Shown here: positions 1-5,496 of the stretch, one piece after another
How the letters are laid out: each line of letters starts with the position of its first letter
Position numbering within the stretch: position 1 is the stretch's first letter
Assembly: GCA_015493405.1 (NCBI GenBank)
Contig: WGDF01000082.1
Span: 1-5,496 of the forward strand
Direction: 5' to 3'
DNA length: 5,496 bases
Source: Flavobacteriaceae bacterium
GTDB taxonomy: Bacteria; Bacteroidota; Bacteroidia; Flavobacteriales; Flavobacteriaceae
Translations under genes and position numbers: made by a program
Notes under the pieces: model-generated
What the model was told of the DNA's origin: nothing
Database searches by the model: none
What the model saw: only the letters and a program-made list of their open reading frames with translations

Positions 1-2
1 GA

Positions 3-2012
3 AGTTATCGTAACCGTATTATGGGCAGTTATGCAACCGGTTTAATGGCCAATGGTTGGGCTTTGGCTGTATCTGCTTCAAGACGTTGGGCACAAGAAGG
101 TCATTTTGAAGGAACTTTTTATGATGCCAATAGTTTGTTTATTGCGGCAGAAAAAAAACTAAATGAAAAGCATAGCATCAATTTAACCGCTTTTGTTACG
201 CCGAATCGTCGTGGTAAATCGGCACCGCAAACACAAGAAGTTTTTGATTTGAAAAACACCAAATACAATTCTTATTGGGGTTATCAAGACGGTGAACAAC
301 GTAATGCGCGCATCAAACGAATTTTTGAGCCCACTGCCATCTTAACTGATTATTGGCATATCAATGACAATTCTAATTTGCAAACCAGCATCGCCTTTCA
401 AAAAGGCAATACGGCAAATAGTCGTTTACAATATTATAATGCGCCTAATCCTGATCCGACTTATTACAGATACTTACCCAGTTACTGGGCTTCAAAAAAT
501 GATCCGGTTCAAGCCTATTATGCCAAAGAAAATTTTATAAATAACGGTCAAATTGACTGGAATAACCTTTATGCTATCAATAAGAATTATGGTGGCGCAG
601 CCCGTTACTTTTGGTATGATGATCGTGTAGATAATCAAGTCTTGACTTTTAGTAGTGTTTACGATAAAGTTCTAAAAGAAAATATAGTCTTAAATGCCGG
701 TGTTCAATATAAAAATTATACCGATGAAGGTTATGCTAAAATGCGTGATTTAATGGGGAGCAACTATGCTTTGAATGTAGATCAATATACAAATAAATCA
801 TATAATTTGCGGGATAACAATCCTCAAGTAGGTGCCGACCAAAAATTTTATTATGATTTTAATCTGCTGGGAAATGATTTAAAAACTTTTGCTCAAGTAC
901 AAGTTTCGGGTAAAAAAATAGATTTCTTTGTTACAGGTTCTTACGGTTTCACCACTTATCAAAGAGAGGGCTTATTTCAAAATGAGTTGTTTGAAAACAA
1001 TTCTTATGGTAAAAGTAAGACAGCCGGATTTACTAATTATGGTTTGAAAATCGGTTCAACCTTCAAATTTTCAGGTAAACATTTGATTGATATGCATTTT
1101 GCGGCAACATCTCAAGCACCTGAATGGAAAAATGTATTTTATAATGCGCGTGTGAATAATGAAATCACACCGGAAATTCAAAATGAAAATATGATTGGCT
1201 TAGATGCCAGCTATATTTTCCGGTCTCCTTTGGTTAAAGCACGTTTGTCGGCCTACTATTATTATACCAGTCATGCCACAGAGATCAGTCGTTATTATGC
1301 ACAAAATGTAAATTTGGGTAACAATGTTGCCAGTTATTTTGTAACGCAAATTTTAACCAACGAAAGCAAAGCGGATCGCGGTGTTGAACTGGGTGTCGAA
1401 GCCCAATTTTCTCCGACGGTTAAAGCTACTTTTGCAGCAACTTACGGCACGCATACTTATCAAAATAACCCTGATTTATATCTGGCTTCTGATGTTTTTG
1501 ATGCACAAAATCAAGGCAAAAGTTTACTTAAAGGTTACAATTTATCCGATGGACCTCAAGAGGCTTATAGTTTAGGATTGGAATATAGAGACCCACATTA
1601 TTGGTTTGTGGGAGCCAATTTGAATTATTATAACAATAATTATGTATCTATATCGCCTTTAATCAGGACTAAGCAATTTTATACCGATCCTATTTTAAAC
1701 GAACCTTATCAAGGCGTCAATGATGAAACTTTGGCACAAGTATGGTCACAAGAAAAATTGGAGGATTTCTTCCATTTAAATCTTATCGGAGGTAAATCTT
1801 GGAAAGTCAAAAAATATTATATCGGTTTGTTTGCCGTAGTGACTAATGCTTTAGATACAGCTGCACGCACAGGAGGTTTTGAGCAATCCCGAAAAGCTTC
1901 ATTTCCGGAATATTATCAAGATAAAATAACCAACCAAACTCCGGTTTTCGGGAATAAATATTGGTATGGTTACGGCCGAACTTATTATGTTCAACTAAGC
2001 CTAAGATTTTAA
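3..2012 (+). CDS. TonB-dependent outer-membrane receptor, 5'-truncated by the window edge
   Basis: The frame is open from base 3, so the ATG at 21 is an internal methionine and the true start lies outside the window. About 669 residues are visible. They cover most of a 22-strand beta barrel; the signal peptide, any carboxypeptidase-like regulatory domain, the TonB box and most or all of the plug are missing. The text is typical of barrel strands and loops: alternating aromatic and polar residues, many Tyr and Asn, and a C-terminal strand ending in YYVQLSLRF, with the terminal Phe needed for BAM-dependent assembly. The stretch GLMANGWALAVSASRRW near the left edge, followed by NLTAFVTPNRRGKSAP, matches my memory of a large flavobacterial receptor family. 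Such proteins import bulky ligands across the outer membrane using TonB/ExbBD energy. The lipoprotein gene follows 16 bases downstream and is probably co-transcribed. The substrate cannot be read from the sequence. The family call is firm; the subfamily is from memory. Confidence 0.93.
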   Translation, partial: SYRNRIMGSYATGLMANGWALAVSASRRWAQEGHFEGTFYDANSLFIAAEKKLNEKHSINLTAFVTPNRRGKSAPQTQEVFDLKNTKYNSYWGYQDGEQRNARIKRIFEPTAILTDYWHINDNSNLQTSIAFQKGNTANSRLQYYNAPNPDPTYYRYLPSYWASKNDPVQAYYAKENFINNGQIDWNNLYAINKNYGGAARYFWYDDRVDNQVLTFSSVYDKVLKENIVLNAGVQYKNYTDEGYAKMRDLMGSNYALNVDQYTNKSYNLRDNNPQVGADQKFYYDFNLLGNDLKTFAQVQVSGKKIDFFVTGSYGFTTYQREGLFQNELFENNSYGKSKTAGFTNYGLKIGSTFKFSGKHLIDMHFAATSQAPEWKNVFYNARVNNEITPEIQNENMIGLDASYIFRSPLVKARLSAYYYYTSHATEISRYYAQNVNLGNNVASYFVTQILTNESKADRGVELGVEAQFSPTVKATFAATYGTHTYQNNPDLYLASDVFDAQNQGKSLLKGYNLSDGPQEAYSLGLEYRDPHYWFVGANLNYYNNNYVSISPLIRTKQFYTDPILNEPYQGVNDETLAQVWSQEKLEDFFHLNLIGGKSWKVKKYYIGLFAVVTNALDTAARTGGFEQSRKASFPEYYQDKITNQTPVFGNKYWYGYGRTYYVQLSLRF

Positions 2013-2028
2013 TTTATAAAACTATTTA

Positions 2029-4098
2029 ATGATGAAAAATATATTAAAAAATAATTTTAAAGCCCTATTGATTTTACTCGGATTTATTTCGGTAACATCA
2101 TGTGTGCACGATGATAATTGGGACACACCCGATACGTCTTGTAAAGCAGAAAATATTACGCCTAACGCTACGATCAGTGATATTTTGGCTGTAACACCTT
2201 CCGGAGAAATAAAACAAATCACGGATGATTTGATTTTTTCAGGTTATGTGATTTCCAGTGATGAACATGGTAATTTTTATACGACCTTAATTTTGCAAGA
2301 TGCCCCTTCAAATCCTACTGCCGGTATCAGTATCAGTGTAGATAAACGCGATATGTATACAGATTTTCCTGTGGGACAAAAAGTGTTTATCAAAGCTAAA
2401 GGCCTTTTTGTAGCCAAAGATCACGGTGTTTATAAATTGGGCACGGCTTATACCTTAACCCATGGCGGTGTTGGTATTGGTCGCATATCTCCTCACGAAG
2501 CAAGCCTAAGATTTATCCCATCTTGCGATGCGCCTAGTGAAATTGTGCCAAAAGTGGTTGATATGACTACCTTTTCAGATGCAGATGTGAATCAATTGGT
2601 TAAGTTTGAAAACGTTCAGTTTGCGCAATCTGATTTGTGTTCTACTTATGCTTATGAAGGCGTTTCCGGCGTCAATAAATATATTGAAGATTGTTCAGGT
2701 CGTGACATTATTTTAAGAAATAGTGGCTATGCCGATTTTGCCCAACAAAAAGTGCCTGCCGGTAATGGTAGTATTGTAGCGGTTATGAGCAAATATCGCA
2801 GTGATTTTCAATTGTTGATTAGAGATCCTAAAGATATCAATTTTGCCGATGCCCGTTGCGATGGCTCTACAGCTGCCGATTATTGTGCACCGCCTGCCGC
2901 AGCCAATGCAAGCATTGCTGATATAAAAGCACTGTCTCCTACCGGAAATTTAACCCAAATTACCGGCGATTTAGTGGTTGATGTTACGGTGACCGCTGAT
3001 GATGAATATGGTAATTTTTACAAAAAGATTTATGTTCAGGATGAAACCGGTGGTTTACAAATCGGCTTAAATATGAGAGATTTATTCCGTAGAGGTTATA
3101 AAGTAGGTAATAAATTACGGATTAAAGCACAAGGTTTATATATCGCTAAAAAATATGACGAATATGTTTTAGGTGATATTTACAATGGTAGCATCGGCCG
3201 TATTGTTGATGATATTGATCAAGACCATTTATTTGTTTTAAATGAAACCCAAGAGCCCACTTATAATGTCAAAGCTTTAAATAGTTTTACCAATGATGAT
3301 TTGGGTAAATTGGTACGGGTTGAAAATGTACAATTCCGCTATCAGGATGTAAACGAACAATTGGCATTTTCAGATAGTGATAATTATCCTCAACATCCAA
3401 AAAGTGCCAATCGTATTTTGAAAAATTGCAATGGTGATGAAGTGATTGTACGCACGAGTGGTTATGCCGCCTTTGCCGATGCGCATACACCGGCACTAAA
3501 TGGCACGGTAACCGGTATTTTGGGTGTTTATAATGGCGATTATCAAATTTATATCCGAAATATTCAAGATTTGGATATGACCAATGCACGTTGTCAGCCC
3601 GAAAAATTAATGGAAAGTTTTGGCCGTGTGGTTAAAGATGAACCCATTGATTTGGCCGGATGGACGAACTTTACCGAAGCCGGTAGTCGGCCTTGGTTCG
3701 GTGCTTTTTATGGCAATGCCGTTAACCATTATGCAGAGATGAATGCTTACCGTTCAGGTGAAAGTGTGAATATCAGTTGGTTGGTATCACCGGGCATTCA
3801 AATTCAAAGCGGTGATGTCTTAAACTTTGATACGGCTAAAGCTTACTGGAAGCACAATGCTTTAAGTATTTGGATCTCGACGGACTTTAATGGTGTAGAT
3901 GTAACCGGTGCAACGTGGCAACCTTTAAGTGCGCGTTTGGCTACGGATACCGATCCCAATCATGCTTGGATTAACTCCGGTGATGTTGATTTATCAGCCT
4001 ATGCCGGACAAACGGTTTACATCGCCTTTAAATATGTAGGTGGTGATAATCCCCATGGGACGACAACTTATCGAATCGATAATGTCGTCGTAAAATAG
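2029..4098 (+). CDS. Surface lipoprotein with two DUF5689 domains and a C-terminal choice-of-anchor J-like domain
   Basis: A complete 689-residue protein. Residues 1-24 form a lipoprotein signal peptide (basic KNILKNNFK, then a hydrophobic core) ending in the lipobox VTSC, with Cys25 as the lipidated residue. The next residues, VHDDN, resemble the Bacteroidota lipoprotein export signal, which suggests display on the cell surface. Two homologous blocks follow (residues 38-277 and 286-522), each with a GNFY motif, a QD strand end, an 'ENVQF' motif, an SGYAxFA motif and a closing ARC. They match the DUF5689 family, whose biochemical function is unknown to me. The rest (about 523-689) looks like a choice-of-anchor J/MAM-like beta-sandwich. 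There is no type IX secretion tail. Two ATGs are adjacent at 2029 and 2032 and either could be the start; no Shine-Dalgarno is visible, only an A/T-rich leader, as is usual in Bacteroidota. The close spacing after the receptor gene implies one operon, and the hairpin at 4120-4151 ends it. It probably captures ligand for the receptor (inference). Confidence 0.9.
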   Translation: MMKNILKNNFKALLILLGFISVTSCVHDDNWDTPDTSCKAENITPNATISDILAVTPSGEIKQITDDLIFSGYVISSDEHGNFYTTLILQDAPSNPTAGISISVDKRDMYTDFPVGQKVFIKAKGLFVAKDHGVYKLGTAYTLTHGGVGIGRISPHEASLRFIPSCDAPSEIVPKVVDMTTFSDADVNQLVKFENVQFAQSDLCSTYAYEGVSGVNKYIEDCSGRDIILRNSGYADFAQQKVPAGNGSIVAVMSKYRSDFQLLIRDPKDINFADARCDGSTAADYCAPPAAANASIADIKALSPTGNLTQITGDLVVDVTVTADDEYGNFYKKIYVQDETGGLQIGLNMRDLFRRGYKVGNKLRIKAQGLYIAKKYDEYVLGDIYNGSIGRIVDDIDQDHLFVLNETQEPTYNVKALNSFTNDDLGKLVRVENVQFRYQDVNEQLAFSDSDNYPQHPKSANRILKNCNGDEVIVRTSGYAAFADAHTPALNGTVTGILGVYNGDYQIYIRNIQDLDMTNARCQPEKLMESFGRVVKDEPIDLAGWTNFTEAGSRPWFGAFYGNAVNHYAEMNAYRSGESVNISWLVSPGIQIQSGDVLNFDTAKAYWKHNALSIWISTDFNGVDVTGATWQPLSARLATDTDPNHAWINSGDVDLSAYAGQTVYIAFKYVGGDNPHGTTTYRIDNVVVK
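2140..2859 (+). repeat. DUF5689-like protein repeat 1 (residues 38-277)
   Basis: First of two diverged in-gene repeats. It starts near Cys38, carries DLIFSGYVISSDEHGNFY (residues 67-84) and VGQKVFIKAKGLF, then LVKFENVQF, and ends with CSGRD...SGYADFA...DARC (Cys222 to Cys277). The run of a 'GYV(I)SSD..GNFY..L.LQD' strand pair followed by 'GQKV.IKAKGL' is reminiscent of an OB-fold barrel; that is my inference. It has two cysteines, Cys166 and Cys204, with no counterpart in repeat 2, possibly an extra disulfide. Confidence 0.8.
2884..3594 (+). repeat. DUF5689-like protein repeat 2 (residues 286-522)
   Basis: Second repeat, starting at Cys286. It has DLVVDVTVTADDEYGNFY (residues 314-331), VGNKLRIKAQGLY, LVRVENVQF, and CNGDE...SGYAAFA...NARC (Cys467 to Cys522). 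The last 56 residues align without gaps to those of repeat 1, with about 23 identities by my hand count, and the Cys-to-Cys distance is 55 in both. Divergence at the DNA level is large, so this is an old duplication or a conserved two-domain design, not a recent copy. Confidence 0.8.
3595..4095 (+). other. Choice-of-anchor J-like C-terminal domain of the lipoprotein (residues 523-689)
   Basis: After the second repeat the protein switches to a pattern I associate with choice-of-anchor J / cleaved-adhesin-type beta-sandwiches: ESFG (529-532), a conserved Trp545 in LAGW, a WLVSPGI segment, ISTDFNG (616-622), a SGDVDLSAYAGQTVYIAFKY stretch, and a final YRIDNVVVK. Such domains are common at the ends of Bacteroidota surface proteins and often bind carbohydrate or protein, but no ligand can be assigned here. 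The protein stops directly after the domain. The boundary at 523 is approximate. Confidence 0.72.
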
Positions 4099-4119
4099 AA
4101 TAGATTTTAAAATTTACTT

Positions 4120-4151
4120 AAAAATCGTCCGGTGTCAGCCGGACGATTTTT
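4120..4151. terminator. Bidirectional rho-independent terminator between convergent genes
   Basis: A perfect 13-bp inverted repeat, AAAAATCGTCCGG at 4120-4132 and its complement at 4139-4151, encloses a six-base loop TGTCAG. On the + strand the stem runs into T-rich sequence (4147-4161, broken by one A). On the - strand its arm ends in five Ts. It lies 21 bases after the lipoprotein stop and ends one base before the permease stop codon, so it can serve both transcripts. Part of the + strand T-tract is the coding end of the permease gene. Confidence 0.9.
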
Positions 4152-4152
4152 T

Positions 4153-5142
4153 TTATTTTTTTAAAATAAGATATAAGACCAAAGGCGCACCAAATAAAGC
4201 AGTTATACTATTGATAGGTAAACTCAAGTGGCTTCCGGGAACTTGCGCAATGGTATCACAAAGCAACATCAAAATACTTCCTATGATGAGGACACCGGGA
4301 ATAAGAATCTGATGCAAGTGGGTTTTAAAAAATAAACGGGCAATATGAGGGACTGCTAATCCGACAAAGGCTATAGGGCCCACAAAAGCCGTTGTTATGC
4401 CTATTAAAATGCCACTCATAGTGATGATGCTCAAATTGACCCGATGAACATTTATCCCTATAGATTTAGCATAATTTTCTCCAATTAAAAGACCGTTTAA
4501 ATCTTTGATATAAAATATACTGATGATGAAAATGGTAAGGCTGATGAGTGTCATCAAAACGATATGTTGCAGGGATTGATGTCCCAGATTTCCCATAGAC
4601 CAAAAAACAAATTTTTGCAAACTATCGGCTTGGGTAAAATAGCTTAATATGTTGATAATAGCCCCCGAAAAAATACCTAACATTAAACCGGCTAGGAGCA
4701 AACTAACGGCTGATTTTAATTTTTGATATAATAGGATGATTCCTAATAAACTCAATACGCTGCCTATAATAGCAGCCATGGCAATACTTATTCCGGAGAG
4801 TGGTATAAAGCCTGATATTGAACTCCCTAGAATTAAAATGGCAACACCTAATCCGGCTGCGGAGCTGGTGCCTAAAACATAAGGACCGGCAATGGGATTG
4901 CGGAAAATACTTTGCATAAATAAACCACTCAATGCCAAAGCAGCACCGGTAAAGATTGTTGTAACGGCTTTATACCAGCGGTAAGTCAAAATATGTTTGA
5001 TGCCCGGATCCAGATGAGTGTAGTCGGTCCAAATATTAATCCACGTTTGTTTTGAAAAAATGACAGATCCCAACCACAGGTTTAAGCCTAAGCTGATGAT
5101 GAATAGGACTATTAAAAAGATGAACTTTTTAGAAGTTTGCAT
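4153..5142 (-). CDS. FecCD/BtuC-family ABC transporter permease (iron-siderophore, heme or cobalamin uptake)
   Basis: A complete 329-residue inner-membrane protein of normal length for the family. It begins with a hydrophobic helix (about 7-24) and has roughly ten predicted membrane segments. Family signatures are clear: GAALALSGLFMQSIFRNPIA (66-85) followed by GPYVLG, WSMGNLG (181-187), the cytoplasmic coupling-loop sequence GENYAKSIGINV (221-232) that contacts the ATPase, GPIAFVGLAVPHIARL (255-270), and LPINSITALFGAP near the C-terminus. As a homodimer with an ATPase it would pass substrate delivered by a periplasmic binding protein into the cytoplasm. The ATG at 5142 is chosen because an in-frame stop lies at 5149-5151, leaving no upstream ATG. 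It follows the binding-protein gene by 119 bases on the same strand. No ATPase gene follows it. Exact substrate is undetermined; family assignment is secure. Confidence 0.95.
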   Translation of the reverse strand: MQTSKKFIFLIVLFIISLGLNLWLGSVIFSKQTWINIWTDYTHLDPGIKHILTYRWYKAVTTIFTGAALALSGLFMQSIFRNPIAGPYVLGTSSAAGLGVAILILGSSISGFIPLSGISIAMAAIIGSVLSLLGIILLYQKLKSAVSLLLAGLMLGIFSGAIINILSYFTQADSLQKFVFWSMGNLGHQSLQHIVLMTLISLTIFIISIFYIKDLNGLLIGENYAKSIGINVHRVNLSIITMSGILIGITTAFVGPIAFVGLAVPHIARLFFKTHLHQILIPGVLIIGSILMLLCDTIAQVPGSHLSLPINSITALFGAPLVLYLILKK

Positions 5143-5177
5143 AAAAAATTATTTGAATAGCATCGGTAAAAATAAGA

Positions 5178-5192
5178 AACTTATGCCAAGTT
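5178..5192 (-). other. Weak hairpin in the binding protein-permease gap
   Basis: AACTT-GGCAT-AAGTT on the - strand forms a 5-bp stem with a 5-base loop, extendable by a few pairs if one T is bulged. U-rich sequence (TCTTATTTTTACC) follows it on that strand. It could be a weak intercistronic terminator or attenuator reducing permease expression, or chance in AT-rich DNA. The rest of the 5143-5261 gap shows no convincing promoter, RNA or gene. Confidence 0.25.
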
Positions 5193-5261
5193 CTCAACAA
5201 AAAGACTTCGTCAAGCACATTTTGAAATTTAAACTTAAAAGTCGCTTTATATTTGACCGGG

Positions 5262-5496
5262 TTAGTTCAGCAATTTTTGATAGTAATGAAATTTGTATTT
5301 CGAATGGGAATCGGGATAAAATATATGAAATAAATCATCGAGTACAAAATCGGGATGGCTATATGAATCTTCAAAATATAAAATACCATTGCCGGCCCCT
5401 TTTTTAAGATTATAGGTATAAATGCGGTCATTCTTAAAAAAATCAAAATCTTTAATAACGGGCATATTTGCGATTAAAGCTTGGCGGCTGACAATC
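5262..5496 (-). CDS. ABC transporter substrate-binding protein (FecB/BtuF type), C-terminal fragment cut by the window edge
   Basis: The frame stays open from the stop at 5262 to the right edge, so the methionine at 5465 is probably internal; 77 residues are visible, beginning IVSRQALIANMPVIKDF. The visible part fits the end of a Bacteroidota periplasmic helical-backbone metal/cobalamin receptor: a 'VIKDFDFFKNDRIYTYN' strand, the helix HPDFVLDDLFHIFYPD, which corresponds to the 'NPDxVLxDLIxIxHPE' helix I know from this family, and the ending HYYQKLLN. Such proteins, usually lipoproteins in the periplasm, bind a chelate (siderophore, heme or cobalamin) and hand it to the permease; the FecCD permease encoded next on the same strand supports this. 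The N-terminal lipobox and ligand-binding residues are outside the window, so the ligand cannot be inferred. Identification rests on the short C-terminal pattern plus context. Confidence 0.78.
   Translation of the reverse strand, partial: IVSRQALIANMPVIKDFDFFKNDRIYTYNLKKGAGNGILYFEDSYSHPDFVLDDLFHIFYPDSHSKYKFHYYQKLLN

Noticed and set aside
21..23. ATG at 21 as the start of the receptor gene
   Set aside because: The same frame is open to the window edge, no signal peptide follows this ATG, and the following residues are barrel sequence, so it is an internal methionine of a truncated gene.
1998..2515. Shared 13-base string AGCCTAAGATTTA-like at the receptor end (about 1998) and inside the lipoprotein gene (about 2503)
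   Set aside because: Only two copies, both within coding sequence for SLRF, with unrelated flanks; a chance match rather than a recombination site or regulatory repeat.
3287..3589. A - strand 100-codon open frame inside the lipoprotein gene
   Set aside because: It lies wholly inside a well-supported gene on the other strand; its His/Tyr-rich composition is what antisense reading of this DNA gives.
5060..5407. A + strand 115-codon open frame over the permease start and gap
   Set aside because: It overlaps the start of the permease and the end of the binding-protein gene on the opposite strand, has no recognisable domain, and reads as an antisense shadow.
5463..5465. ATG at 5465 as the start of a small 67-residue gene
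   Set aside because: The frame continues upstream to the window edge, and the sequence matches the C-terminal end of a substrate-binding protein, so this is a fragment of a longer gene.

Overview
The window is AT-rich and reads as a stretch of chromosome from a member of the Bacteroidota, most likely the class Flavobacteriia. This rests on three features: a TonB-dependent receptor of a type common in flavobacteria, a lipoprotein built from DUF5689 domains (essentially a Bacteroidota family) with a typical Bacteroidota lipoprotein start, and the lack of a clear Shine-Dalgarno sequence before the start codons. The species cannot be named from the sequence. I see no rRNA, tRNA, CRISPR array, insertion sequence or phage feature. 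Coding density is high, and the only gaps are 16, 54 and 119 bases.

Left part (1-4098, + strand): the 3' portion of a TonB-dependent outer-membrane receptor gene, which enters from outside the window, is followed after 16 bases by a complete 689-residue lipoprotein. The lipoprotein has a lipobox cysteine at residue 25, two tandem DUF5689-type repeats (Cys38-Cys277 and Cys286-Cys522) and a C-terminal choice-of-anchor J-like domain (about 523-689). The pair looks like a two-gene outer-membrane uptake module: a barrel transporter plus a surface lipoprotein, by analogy with SusC/SusD but with no SusD-like protein. Its substrate is unknown.

Middle (4120-4151): a 13-bp perfect hairpin flanked by T-runs on both strands lies between the convergent genes and very likely terminates transcription from both sides.

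Right part (4153-5496, - strand): a complete FecCD/BtuC-family ABC transporter permease, preceded in transcription order by the C-terminal end of a periplasmic substrate-binding protein that runs off the right edge. Together they would move a ferric siderophore, heme or cobalamin from the periplasm to the cytoplasm. No ATPase gene follows the permease, so the ATPase must be encoded elsewhere. The 119-base gap between these two genes holds a weak hairpin and an uninterpreted open frame.

The part most worth study is the receptor/double-DUF5689 pair. Its gapless internal duplication with matched cysteine spacing, and its OB-like sequence pattern, suggest a ligand-capturing surface protein that has not been functionally described as far as I know.
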